Source: Novosphingobium sp.
GTDB lineage: Bacteria > Pseudomonadota > Alphaproteobacteria > Sphingomonadales > Sphingomonadaceae
Direction: 5' to 3'
NCBI GenBank assembly: GCA_030697365.1
Contig: JAUYQH010000066.1
Span: 1-47,451 of the forward strand
DNA: 47,451 nucleotides
Shown here: positions 23,615 to 31,274 of the stretch, in pieces
How the letters are laid out: each line of letters begins with the position of its first letter
How positions within the stretch are numbered: the first letter of the stretch is position 1
Notes under the pieces: model-generated
What the model was told of the DNA's origin: nothing
What the model saw: only the letters and a program-made list of their open reading frames with translations
Database searches by the model: none
Program-made: the position numbers and the translations under genes

Positions 23615-23908
23615 ATGCCCATCGCCCGCCTGACCGATGCCGAACGCGACGATGCGCTCGCCAGGTTGCCGCACTGGACCTTGCGCGGCGATGGGCTGGC
23701 GATCGTCCGCGAATTGCGTTTCGCCGATTTCGGCGAGGCGTTCGGGTTCATGACCCGCGTGGCGATCGCCGCCGAGAAGGCCGATCACCACCCCGAATGG
23801 TTCAACGTCTATAATCGGGTCGAGATCACCCTGACCACGCACGATGCGGGCGGACTGAGCGCGCGCGATGTGGCGCTGGCGCAGGCGATCGATGCGATGG
23901 TTGGGTGA
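23615..23908 (+). CDS. 4a-hydroxytetrahydrobiopterin dehydratase (PCD/DCoH family)
   Basis: Dehydrates 4a-hydroxytetrahydrobiopterin, which is formed by aromatic amino-acid hydroxylases, as the first step of cofactor recycling. The 97-residue product covers the whole single-domain family: [16 protein letters not shown] at the start, [15 protein letters not shown], the active-site stretch [18 protein letters not shown] (His58, His59, Pro60, Glu61, Trp62) and [27 protein letters not shown] at 23602-23607 places the start at ATG 23615 rather than the in-frame ATG at 23591. No phenylalanine hydroxylase gene is nearby. In proteobacteria the gene is often called phhB. Confidence 0.92.
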   Translation: MPIARLTDAERDDALARLPHWTLRGDGLAIVRELRFADFGEAFGFMTRVAIAAEKADHHPEWFNVYNRVEITLTTHDAGGLSARDVALAQAIDAMVG

Positions 23909-23953
23909 ACGCCGGCCAACAAGGCCCGTTCGGGTGTGCGGTGGTGGGTTTGT

Positions 23954-24619
23954 TTAAACCGCGGGCGGTTCCACCACCAGCCGGTCGCGGATCGCGTCGT
24001 AGCGCACGCCGATGCCCAGCGCGCGCAACGCCTCGAGGCTGACGAAATCTTCGCCCAAACCTGCGGGCACCGCGTTTTCGCCCGATTGCGCGGCGATGAT
24101 CGCGGCGAGGCGCTTGCCCTGGGCATAGACCTTGGCGTTGCCGTCGATCCGGATCGGCACGCGCCCGGCATCGGCCCCGGCGATGCTGACCGGCTTGTTC
24201 ACCTCGATCGCATCGCCCGCCTCGGCTCCGCCGGTCAGACTATAGCTGAGCGCAATCACCCCCGGGACTTTTGAGCGCGGCGAGGTGCGCGCCACTGTTG
24301 GCACCGGCAGCGTCGATGCGGCGGCAAGCGGAGCGGATGCGGGGTTATCGCCGGCATCGGGCGTCTCGGTGATCTCCGCGAGTGGCGCTTGCCGGGCGGC
24401 GGGTGTCGCGGCAAGTGGGGCGGAACGATGCGCATCGGGCAGGACGAAGCGCACCGCGTAGCCGTCGCGCGCCATCCCCGCGAGCGCCGAGAAATCCAGC
24501 CCCGGCGCGGCCATCACGCTGCCCGCGGCAAGCACGCCCAGCCCCGCGGCGAACGCCCAGGGCGCGCGGCTTCGGACGGGTGTGATGCGGCGAACGGTAA
24601 AGCGCACGACTCGGAACAT
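23954..24619 (-). CDS. Hypothetical exported protein with a stalk-like C-terminal domain
   Basis: I recognise no named family. The protein starts with a basic stretch and a hydrophobic helix (APWAFAAGLGVLAAGSVMAA), so it is exported or anchored. A Pro/Ala-rich middle follows. The last ~90 residues (GRVPIRIDGNAKVYAQGKRL and FVSLEALRALGIGVRYDAIR, then DRLVVEP) resemble the small beta-rich repeats found at the N terminus of copper amine oxidases and in some wall-associated proteins; this is a weak resemblance. I prefer ATG 24619 because AGGGGG lies directly upstream; a GTG at 24676 is also open. It is last in the serine hydrolase / nudC / FrnE-like unit, after a 63-base gap, so it may or may not share their message. 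Confidence 0.75.
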   Translation of the reverse strand: MFRVVRFTVRRITPVRSRAPWAFAAGLGVLAAGSVMAAPGLDFSALAGMARDGYAVRFVLPDAHRSAPLAATPAARQAPLAEITETPDAGDNPASAPLAAASTLPVPTVARTSPRSKVPGVIALSYSLTGGAEAGDAIEVNKPVSIAGADAGRVPIRIDGNAKVYAQGKRLAAIIAAQSGENAVPAGLGEDFVSLEALRALGIGVRYDAIRDRLVVEPPAV

Positions 24620-24682
24620 CCCCCTGCAAGCGGCTCGATTTTCACCGAAAGCGGGAACGAACGCAAACTTATCCACAATCGG

Positions 24683-25375
24683 TCAGCTGACGGCCGCCGC
24701 TTGCGCCTCCTTTGCCACCACCCGTCGCAGCGCGTTGGCGTAAGTGTCGGGATCCTGCGCGCCGGGGATCAGGTACTTGGCGTTGACCAGCATCGCGGGC
24801 ACCCCGCTGATGTTCATGTCCCACGCCTGCGCCTCCTCGGCACGGACGCGCTCCCCCAGCACCGGGTCGTCGAACGCGATCTCCGCCTCGTAAAGCGGTA
24901 GACCAAGCGCCCCGTAGACCTCCACCAGCACCGCGCGGTCGGAGACATCGCGGCGCTGCTGGAAATGCGCGTCGAACAGCGCGAGCTTGAGCCGGGTCTG
25001 TGCCTCGGCTCCGTGCGCGGCGAGCGTGTGGGTGAGCAGTTTGTGCGCAAGGAAGCTGTTGCGCATCCGCTGTGGCGGCGGCTCGCCCTCTCCGGTGTAG
25101 CGGAACGAATACCCCGCTGCTTCGGCGATGCTGCTCATCCGCTCGCGCCCCGCCTCGGCCTCGGCGGGCGAGCGGCCGTATTTGCGCGCGATATGCGCGG
25201 CGCTGTCCTCGCCTTCGGGCGGCATATCGGGGTTGAGCTCGAACGGGTGCCAGCGGATTTCCGCCTCGATTTCGCCCTCCAGCGTGGCGAGCGCGGTGTG
25301 CAACTGCTTGTACCCGATGATGCACCACGGGCACATCACGTCGGACCAGATGTCGATGGTCACCCGAGCAGTCAT
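24683..25375 (-). CDS. DsbA-family oxidoreductase, FrnE-like
   Basis: A cytosolic thioredoxin-fold protein of the DsbA/FrnE branch. The 230-residue product has no signal peptide. It starts with VTIDIWSDVMCPWCIIGYKQ, where CPWC (15-18) is the redox pair; then the helical insert (HPFELNPDMPPEGED) and the cis-Pro region GVPAMLVNAKYLIPGAQ. FrnE-type proteins act as thiol oxidoreductases or isomerases in polyketide or stress contexts; the substrate here is unknown. Its start forms an ATGA overlap with the nudC stop (25372-25375), so it is coupled to that gene. The long open frame upstream to 25729 is the shadow of nudC. Confidence 0.92.
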   Translation of the reverse strand: MTARVTIDIWSDVMCPWCIIGYKQLHTALATLEGEIEAEIRWHPFELNPDMPPEGEDSAAHIARKYGRSPAEAEAGRERMSSIAEAAGYSFRYTGEGEPPPQRMRNSFLAHKLLTHTLAAHGAEAQTRLKLALFDAHFQQRRDVSDRAVLVEVYGALGLPLYEAEIAFDDPVLGERVRAEEAQAWDMNISGVPAMLVNAKYLIPGAQDPDTYANALRRVVAKEAQAAAVS

Positions 25376-26259
25376 CGATCGAGCCACCAGACGAGCAGGT
25401 GGTGCGCGACCGCGTGCGGCGGCGGGGCCACGAACGCAACACCGTCCTCGCCGCGTGCACCCGCAGTCATCGCTTCGGCCACCTCTTCGCGGGTGAACCA
25501 GCGCGCATCGTCGATCTCGTTGGTGTCGATGACCAGTTCCGCGCTGTCGGCGTGGGCGTGGCAGCCGATCATCAGCTGGCTGGGGAACGGCCACGGCTGG
25601 CTGGCGACGTATGTGACCGTGCGCACCCGCACCCCGGCCTCCTCGAACACCTCGCGCGCGACGGTCTCCTCGATCGATTCGCCCGGCTCCATGAACCCCG
25701 CGAGCGCGGAGAACCGCCCCTTGGGCCACGCCGCCTGGCGCCCGAGCAGCAGCCGTCCCTCATGCTCGACCAGCATGATCGTGACCGGATCGACCCGCGG
25801 GAAGTGCTCGCCCCCGCACGCCGCGCAAATGCGCTGCCAGCCGCCCTTGGCGAGCTTCGTCGCCTCGCCGCACCTGGCGCAGAAGCGGTGGCGGGCGTGC
25901 CAATCGACCAGACTGCGCGCGGTGCCATAAATCGCCAGCTCATCGTGATCGAGTGTCGCCAGCGCGCGCCACAGCGTGGGGCCCGGCGGCGCGACGCTGC
26001 CGATCAGGCTGGCGTGGACTTCGGCAAAGCAGCCTTTCCCTGCCAGCAAGCCGAGAAACACCAGTTCGCTTTCCGGGTCGGCATCGGCCAGCGTACCCCA
26101 TTCGAGCGTGTTGTCGGGCGTGACCACGGGCAGCAGGCCGTCGAGCCTGAGCAGCCTTGCGCGCCAGTCCATCAGGCCGGCGAGCCGCGCGGGATCGTTG
26201 CGGATCGCGTCGGCGCGGTCGAGCTGCGCCCCCGCGAACGCGATCGCGCTTGCGCTCAT
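25372..26259 (-). CDS. nudC: NAD+ diphosphatase / NAD-RNA decapping hydrolase NudC
   Basis: NudC hydrolyses NAD(H) to NMN(H) and AMP and can remove NAD caps from RNA. The 295-residue protein has the N-terminal domain, a zinc ribbon with Cys127, Cys130, Cys145 and Cys148 (CARC and CAAC), and the Nudix box at 188-210 (GFMEPGESIEETVAREVFEE, then AGV). SQPWPFPSQLM (220-230) is the NADH-pyrophosphatase signature that separates NudC from other Nudix enzymes. It starts in an ATGA overlap with the stop of the serine hydrolase gene and ends in an ATGA overlap with the FrnE-like gene, forming a tightly coupled unit. Confidence 0.95.
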   Translation of the reverse strand: MSASAIAFAGAQLDRADAIRNDPARLAGLMDWRARLLRLDGLLPVVTPDNTLEWGTLADADPESELVFLGLLAGKGCFAEVHASLIGSVAPPGPTLWRALATLDHDELAIYGTARSLVDWHARHRFCARCGEATKLAKGGWQRICAACGGEHFPRVDPVTIMLVEHEGRLLLGRQAAWPKGRFSALAGFMEPGESIEETVAREVFEEAGVRVRTVTYVASQPWPFPSQLMIGCHAHADSAELVIDTNEIDDARWFTREEVAEAMTAGARGEDGVAFVAPPPHAVAHHLLVWWLDR

Positions 26260-27572
26260 ATCGCCTGAGCCCTGCGCTCCGAGCCCATCGCCTTGAGATC
26301 GGCGAGCACCGCAACCGGGAAATCTGCATGCACCGGATAGGCCTCGGACGGCATGTACTGGGTGTACAGCCCCGCGCGCAGCCCGCGCTTGAGATCGACC
26401 AGCGCCACCGTCCCCGCCGCGCCGCCCCAGCCATAGGTTCCCGCGGCCTCGCCCAGCCCGACCCGGCCGCCCGCGCCGAACCCCGCTCCGTTTGCGAACG
26501 TGCCCTTGGTCGATACGACCGGGGGCAGCAGGTTGCTGGTTCCGGTGCGGATCGCGCGTTCGGACATGATCCGCTTGCCGTCGAGCACCCCGTAGTTGGC
26601 GATCATCCGCAGGAACCGGTCGTAATCGCGCGGGCTCGACACCAGCCCCGCCCCGCCCGCCGGAAATGGCGGCTTTTCGGCGAAGATCGAGGCTTCGGCG
26701 GGGTCGATCGGCAACGGCATCCCACCGAACACTGCATAGTTGGTCGCAAGGCGATGGATGTTCTTGGCGGCCACCTGGAAACCAGTGCTGGCCATCCCCA
26801 ACGGGCCGAACAGGCGCTCTTCGAGGAAGTCGTCGAAGGGCTTGCCCGAAACCACCTCGATCACCCGACCCAGCACATCGAGCCCGACCGAATAGCTCCA
26901 TCTGGTGCCGGGTTCGTAGACCAGCGGCAGCTCGGCCAGGCGATCGGCGAACAGCGCGAGGCTGCCCACCGCCCTGCCGCGGTCGAGCCCGGGGATCGGG
27001 ATCTTGCTGACCTGACCGGGGATAACCCCCGCGGCTTCGTAGGCCGCCTTGAGCGGGCCCTTCTGGATGATCGTATAGCCCAGCCCCGCGCTGTGGGTCA
27101 GCAGGTGGCGGATCGTGATGGCGGTCTTCGCCGGGCGCAGATCGGTGATCGAGCCGTCGGGCGTGACCTGGACCTGCATCTTCGCGAACTTGGGCAGGAT
27201 GTCGCTCAGCGGCTGGTCGAGACCCAGCTTTCCCGCGTCGATCAGCGTCATCGCCGCCATCCCGGTGACCGGCTTAGTCATCGAATAGATGCGATAGAGC
27301 GTGTCGAGCGACTGGGCGTCGCGGTCGTTGAAGCCTTCGGTCCCGCGCGCGATTACCGTCGCTTTCTCTACCCCGAAGCCGAGCGCGGCGAGCATTCCCG
27401 ACACCTTGCGCTTGGCGACATAGCCATCGACGAACGCCGTGACGTTGGGGAACCGCGCGGTCGCGGCGGTTTTTGCGAACGCCATGTGCGGCGCGACCGC
27501 GGCGCCCAGGCCGAGCAATGCGGCGTTGCCGAACAGCGCGCGGCGCGAGAGGTTGAAAGCGTCGAAATCCAT
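26256..27572 (-). CDS. Serine hydrolase, beta-lactamase / class C esterase family
   Basis: A probable exported serine hydrolase of the beta-lactamase-related family (class C type, many of which are esterases or D-amino-peptidases). The N terminus has a Tat-like signal, LSRRALFGNAALLGLGAAVA, ending near AFA (about residue 33). The catalytic SxxK is SMTK (97-100) and the second motif is YSV (227-229, in GTRWSYSVGLDVLGRV); a clear KTG box is not visible, though HTG/GWGGAAGT occurs near the C terminus. True beta-lactam hydrolysis is not implied. This is the first gene of a unit with nudC and a FrnE-like gene, joined by 4-base overlaps. Length (438) fits the family. Confidence 0.9.
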   Translation of the reverse strand: MDFDAFNLSRRALFGNAALLGLGAAVAPHMAFAKTAATARFPNVTAFVDGYVAKRKVSGMLAALGFGVEKATVIARGTEGFNDRDAQSLDTLYRIYSMTKPVTGMAAMTLIDAGKLGLDQPLSDILPKFAKMQVQVTPDGSITDLRPAKTAITIRHLLTHSAGLGYTIIQKGPLKAAYEAAGVIPGQVSKIPIPGLDRGRAVGSLALFADRLAELPLVYEPGTRWSYSVGLDVLGRVIEVVSGKPFDDFLEERLFGPLGMASTGFQVAAKNIHRLATNYAVFGGMPLPIDPAEASIFAEKPPFPAGGAGLVSSPRDYDRFLRMIANYGVLDGKRIMSERAIRTGTSNLLPPVVSTKGTFANGAGFGAGGRVGLGEAAGTYGWGGAAGTVALVDLKRGLRAGLYTQYMPSEAYPVHADFPVAVLADLKAMGSERRAQAI

Positions 27573-27638
27573 GCGACCGGTCCTTTAATGCAATCGGTTC
27601 TTTGTGAGCGTGCGGGTCCGCTCCGTCAATCGCGACCC

Positions 27639-27667
27639 TTGCAAGACGCGGGTGCCCTATCTAGACA
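27639..27667 (+). promoter_or_regulatory. Weak promoter candidate for the small membrane protein
   Basis: TTGCAA at 27639-27644 and TAGACA at 27662-27667 are 17 bases apart and lie just upstream of the ATG at 27674. The -35 is reasonable and the -10 is poor. The very short distance to the ATG would leave almost no leader. This is a guess from pattern only. Confidence 0.25.
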
Positions 27668-27673
27668 ACACAC

Positions 27674-27895
27674 ATGCTGAACATCATCTCGATCCTCCTC
27701 GGCCTCGTCGCGCTGCTGCTGGCGATCCCTTCGGCGATACCGTTCCTCGGCTGGGGCAACTGGATCGTCCTGCCGATCGCGATCCTCGGCGCCGGGCTCG
27801 GCGCGCTGTCGTCGAAGAACAGCGGGCGCAATTTCTGCCTGGTGGTGATCGTGATTGCAGTGATTCGGCTGAGCCTTGGCGGCGGGATTTTCTAG
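27674..27895 (+). CDS. Small hydrophobic membrane protein
   Basis: A 73-residue protein of unknown function with two or three hydrophobic stretches (IISILLGLVALLLAIPSAIP, IVLPIAILGAGLGALSS and FCLVVIVIAVIRLSLGG), so it is almost certainly an inner-membrane protein. Similar very small membrane proteins are frequent in sphingomonads. It runs against mutY, and the two genes share the palindrome CTAG at 27892-27895 as stop codon, TAG on each strand. A weak promoter candidate lies just upstream. No function is proposed. Confidence 0.75.
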   Translation: MLNIISILLGLVALLLAIPSAIPFLGWGNWIVLPIAILGAGLGALSSKNSGRNFCLVVIVIAVIRLSLGGGIF

Positions 27896-28914
27896 GGTCC
27901 AAGCGCCAGCCTAGCCGCTTTTGCAAACAGCGTTGGCAACCCTGCGGAGTCGAGTTGGCTTTGCGCCCACCACTCGCCCTCGCCCGTAGCGACCTTACTG
28001 ACAACCACCTCGAGTTCCAGATCGAAGTGGGTGAAGCCGTGGCGCACCACGCCGAGTATGTCGCCCGGCCCGCCATTGCCGTCGCCGCGCGCATTCCACC
28101 CATCGTCGGGCAACGCGCGCATTCCGCCGAGCATTCCCTTGGGCGGGCGGCGAACGAGCCACACGTCATCCCCACGCACGATCCAGTACGCGCGCCCGCG
28201 CCGCAGCGGCTTGGCTTTCTTCGCCGCCTTCAGCGGGAGCGCTTCGGGCGCACCAGAGGCGTATCCAAGGCACGCCTCACGCAGCGGACACAACAGGCAG
28301 CGCGGCGTGCGGGTGGTGCAGATCGTCGCGCCGAGGTCCATCATCGCTTGTGCGAAATCGCCCGCGCGCTCGGTCGGCGCGATACGCTCGGCCGCCGCGC
28401 GGATGCTCGCCTTCGCTCCCGGTAGCGGCTGGCGAATCGCGAACAGCCGCGCCACCACGCGTTCGATGTTGGCATCGACCGGCACCGTCGCGCGCCCGAA
28501 CCCGATCGCCGCCACCGCCGCCGCGGTATAGGCGCCCACCCCGGGCAAATCGCGCAGCCCCGCCTCGCTGTCCGGAAAGCCACCCAGAGCCACCACCGTC
28601 CTGGCGCAGGCAATCAGTTTGCGCGCGCGGCTGTAGTATCCCAGCCCGGCCCACGCGCTCATCACCTCGGCCTCGTCCGCCGCCGCCAACGCCGCGACGG
28701 TCGGCCAGCGTTCGGTAAAACGCAAAAAATAAGGAGCGACGGCGGCCACCGTCGTCTGCTGGAGCATAACCTCGGACAGCCACACCCGGTACGGCCAGTC
28801 GGGTCCCAGCGTGGCCGGGTCGGTCCCCGGCGGCGCACGCCACGGCAGGGCGCGGGCACTGGCGTCGTACCAGGCGAGAAGGTCTTGCGCGATGGTCTGC
28901 CCGCTGGCCTGCAT
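27892..28914 (-). CDS. mutY: A/G-specific adenine DNA glycosylase MutY
   Basis: MutY removes adenine mispaired with 8-oxoguanine. The 340-residue protein shows YRVWLSEVMLQQTTV with catalytic Glu48, the helix-hairpin-helix LPGVGAYTAAAV (about 123-134), catalytic Asp147 in VPVDANIERVVARLF, and the [4Fe-4S] cluster set Cys199-x6-Cys206-x2-Cys209-x5-Cys215 (CTTRTPRCLLCPLREAC). The C-terminal part is the NUDIX-like 8-oxoguanine recognition domain (AYWIVRGDDVWLVRRPPKGM). It diverges from the DUF721 gene over a 29-base gap and shares a CTAG stop with the small membrane protein. Confidence 0.96.
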   Translation of the reverse strand: MQASGQTIAQDLLAWYDASARALPWRAPPGTDPATLGPDWPYRVWLSEVMLQQTTVAAVAPYFLRFTERWPTVAALAAADEAEVMSAWAGLGYYSRARKLIACARTVVALGGFPDSEAGLRDLPGVGAYTAAAVAAIGFGRATVPVDANIERVVARLFAIRQPLPGAKASIRAAAERIAPTERAGDFAQAMMDLGATICTTRTPRCLLCPLREACLGYASGAPEALPLKAAKKAKPLRRGRAYWIVRGDDVWLVRRPPKGMLGGMRALPDDGWNARGDGNGGPGDILGVVRHGFTHFDLELEVVVSKVATGEGEWWAQSQLDSAGLPTLFAKAARLALGP

Positions 28915-28943
28915 CGCGGCGCTATGGCATGGGCGGAACGACG

Positions 28944-29507
28944 ATGGAACGCGCCCCGCCCCCCTCGAAGCCTAGGACTGCCGCCAAGCCCTACGAACGC
29001 CCGCGCGGCGGCGCGGCGCGCCCGATCGCCGAACTGATGCCCGAGATCGGGCGCACCGCGTTCCGCAAGTTCGGGTTCGTCCAGTCGAGCGTGGTCACCC
29101 GCTGGCCCGAGATCGTGGGGACACGCCTCGCCCGCTCATGCGCCCCCGAATCGATCCGTTTTCCGATCGGCGAGAAGCGCGACGGGATTCTCCAGCTGGT
29201 GGTCAAGCCCGCCTTCGCGCCGATCGTCCAGCATTCGATCCCCGAAATCATGGACCGGGTGAACCGCTTTTTCGGCTATGCCGCGGTGGCCAAGGTCAAA
29301 CTCCGGCAAGGCGACGTTCAGCCGCCGCCTGCTGTGGCGCAGGCTAGCCGCGCCGCGCCGCCATCGCTCAAGCCGATCCCGTTCGAATTGGGCGAAAGTT
29401 TGCGCGACATCGGCGACCCGGAGCTGCGCACGGTGCTCGAATCGCTCGCCCGCAGCTTGGGCACTGCCGCCGAAAAGGGCAAAAGTGGGGACGACGATGC
29501 GAACTGA
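28944..29507 (+). CDS. DUF721 (DciA-like) protein
   Basis: A protein of the DUF721 family, whose studied members (DciA) load the replicative helicase in bacteria that lack DnaC or DnaI. A basic, disordered N terminus (PPSKPRTAAKPYERPRGG) is followed by the conserved domain: FRKFGFVQSSVVTRWPEIVG, then FPIGEKRDGILQLVVKPAFA and SIPEIMDRVNRFFGYAAVAK. The C-terminal third is a variable tail. I chose ATG 28944, preceded by GGGCGGA; ATG 28929 is also in frame. It begins a plus-strand unit with two dsbA-like genes and smc; the first dsbA start lies inside its last codons. Whether it loads DnaB here is inferred from the family. Confidence 0.88.
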   Translation: MERAPPPSKPRTAAKPYERPRGGAARPIAELMPEIGRTAFRKFGFVQSSVVTRWPEIVGTRLARSCAPESIRFPIGEKRDGILQLVVKPAFAPIVQHSIPEIMDRVNRFFGYAAVAKVKLRQGDVQPPPAVAQASRAAPPSLKPIPFELGESLRDIGDPELRTVLESLARSLGTAAEKGKSGDDDAN

Positions 29508-30219
29508 AATGACGATCGCCGGGCTTGCTCTCGCATTGGTGGCCGGGGCCGCGCTGGCCCAGACCAAGCCTGCCGCCAAACCGGCCGCCAAGCCGCCCGT
29601 GCGCAACTGGAACATCGCCATCGCGGAGACCCCGCAGGGGCATCAGCTCGGCAACCCCGCGGCCAAAGTCAAACTCACCCAGTTCGTCAGCTACACCTGC
29701 CCGCACTGCGCGGCCTTCGAGGCGCAGGCCGATGCCTCGCTGCGGCTGGCGTTCATCGCCACGGGCAAGGGTTCGGTCGAGGTGCGCAACTTCGTCCGCG
29801 ATCCGGTCGACCTGACCGCGGCTCTGCTCACCAACTGCGGCCCGGCGGACAAGTTCTTCCTCAACCACGCCGCGTTCATGCGCAGCCAGGCTGCGTGGAT
29901 TGCGCCGCTCGCGAGTCCCACCCCGGCACAGCGGGCGCGCTGGTCCGGCGGCGCGTTTGCCCAGCGAACCCGCGCTATCGCCAAGGATTTCGGGTTCTAC
30001 CGGATCATGCAGACCCGCGGCTACACCGCCCCGCAAGTCGACAAGTGCCTCGCCGACGAGGCGTTGGCCCAGCGGCTCGCCACCTCGACCGAGGAGGCGG
30101 CAACCACGCTGTTCGTCACCGGGACTCCATCCTTCGCGATCGACGGGGTCGTGTTGACCGGAACCCATTCATGGGGCGCGCTGCGCCCTCAGCTGCATGC
30201 CCGGATGCGGGCGGATTGA
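29497..30219 (+). CDS. DsbA-family periplasmic thiol oxidoreductase 1
   Basis: A periplasmic DsbA-like protein that probably introduces or handles disulfides. Residues 5-21 form a signal peptide (MTIAGLALALVAGAALA, cut before QTKP), then a Lys/Pro/Ala linker. The thioredoxin-fold core has FVSYTCPHCAAFEAQ with Cys68-Pro-His-Cys71, the classical DsbA redox dipeptide, and the cis-Pro segment VTGTPSFAIDG near the C terminus. A further Cys (TNCGPADKF) and KCLADEALA are present. The start at 29497 has GTGGGG upstream and overlaps the end of the DUF721 gene by 11 bases; ATG 29509 is the alternative. A paralogue follows after 277 bases containing a palindromic repeat. Confidence 0.93.
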   Translation: MRTEMTIAGLALALVAGAALAQTKPAAKPAAKPPVRNWNIAIAETPQGHQLGNPAAKVKLTQFVSYTCPHCAAFEAQADASLRLAFIATGKGSVEVRNFVRDPVDLTAALLTNCGPADKFFLNHAAFMRSQAAWIAPLASPTPAQRARWSGGAFAQRTRAIAKDFGFYRIMQTRGYTAPQVDKCLADEALAQRLATSTEEAATTLFVTGTPSFAIDGVVLTGTHSWGALRPQLHARMRAD

Positions 30220-30224
30220 CCCCC

Positions 30225-30383
30225 TCCTCTCCCCTAGCGGGAGAGGAAAGCGAAGCTTGTTCTGCCAGGAACTAGCGCGACTTGGAGAGGGGGCGAGGCT
30301 GGGCGCTCGGCCGCGCCCCCTCTCCAACTCCGCCTAGGCGCGATGCGCCAAGGCTTCGTATCCTCTCCCGCAAGGGGAGAGGA
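30225..30383. repeat. Intergenic palindromic repeat B
   Basis: A nested palindrome lies between the two dsbA-like genes. The end segments 30225-30247 and 30361-30383 are near-perfect complements of each other, and each also folds alone (cctctccc-ctagc-gggagagg). Inner arms about 30282-30295 and 30313-30326 (ttggagagggggcg with cgcgccccctctccaa) form the stem of the middle. Element E at 41049 has the same plan and the shared words ctctc-aactccg-ctag, so both belong to one family. Position after the first dsbA stop would suit a terminator or mRNA stabiliser, but there is no T-tract. Confidence 0.82.
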
Positions 30384-30496
30384 GAATGAGCGTCAATCCT
30401 GTGGATGGGGGACCCCCTTACACCTCGCCGCGCTTCTAGAATCGGCGGTTTTGCCCTAGCCATGGCGGAATCGCTTCATTTCGATGGGAAAACCGC

Positions 30497-31246
30497 ATGC
30501 TTTTTCGCGCCGCCGTCGTCAGCCTCGCCGCCCTCGCCCTGGGACTTTCCGCCTGTGGCAAGTCCACCGACGCCACCGGCGCGCCCGACGCCAGCTCCAC
30601 CCCGATCGCCAAGGTCGCGGCTCCTGCGGGGCAGGCCTGGGCCGAGAAGGTCACCGTGACCCCTGAAGGCGGCTATCTGCTGGGCAACCCCGCGGCGCCG
30701 ATCAAGCTGGTCGAGTACGGCGCGCTGAGCTGCTCACACTGCGCCGATTTCTCCGAGGCGGCCTTCACCAAGCTGCGCGACGACTACATCGCCAGCGGCC
30801 GGGTCAGTTATGAATTGCGCCTGTTCATGCTCAACGCGCTCGATCTGCCCGCGGCGATGCTGGCGACTTGCGGCACCCCCGAATCGGTGATCCCGCTGAG
30901 CGAGCAGTTCTGGGGCTGGCAGGCCGAGATGTTCACCAACCTCCAGACCGCGGGCGACGCCAGGCTTCAGGCCGCGGGCGCCTTGCCGCCGGGCCAGCGC
31001 TTTGCGGCGATTGCCAACCTGGCGGGGATGGACACCTTCTTCGCCGAGCGCGGGATCGCCGCCGACCAGGGGCAGGCTTGCCTCGCCGACGCCGCCAAGG
31101 CCACCGCGCTGTCCGAAGCGACCCAAAAGGCCAGCACGGAGAAGAACGTCACCGGCACGCCGTGGTTCTTCATAAACGGCAGCGACGTCGGAACCCAGAC
31201 CTGGGCGACTCTCGAGCCGATGCTCCAGAACGCCGGCGCGCGGTAG
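30497..31246 (+). CDS. DsbA-family thiol oxidoreductase 2, lipoprotein
   Basis: A second DsbA-like protein. Its signal peptide ends in a lipobox, ALGLSAC with Cys20, so it is probably membrane-anchored in the periplasm. The thioredoxin-fold core has VEYGALSCSHCADFSEAAF with Cys79-Ser-His-Cys82 in place of Cys-Pro-His-Cys, and a cis-Pro segment NVTGTPWFFINGSD. A further cysteine pair (ATCGTPES and QACLADAAK) resembles the paralogue upstream. The family plan shared with gene 1 (linker, LGNPAA before the core, TGTP near the end) shows duplication. smc follows 28 bases downstream, so the two are probably co-transcribed. Confidence 0.92.
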   Translation: MLFRAAVVSLAALALGLSACGKSTDATGAPDASSTPIAKVAAPAGQAWAEKVTVTPEGGYLLGNPAAPIKLVEYGALSCSHCADFSEAAFTKLRDDYIASGRVSYELRLFMLNALDLPAAMLATCGTPESVIPLSEQFWGWQAEMFTNLQTAGDARLQAAGALPPGQRFAAIANLAGMDTFFAERGIAADQGQACLADAAKATALSEATQKASTEKNVTGTPWFFINGSDVGTQTWATLEPMLQNAGAR

Positions 31247-31274
31247 CGGACGGCCGGGGGGCGGAGGGGACAGA

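Noticed and set aside
23567..23842. N-terminal extension of CcmA
   Set aside because: It would lie over the pterin dehydratase gene; the ATG at 23566 gives the normal family length.
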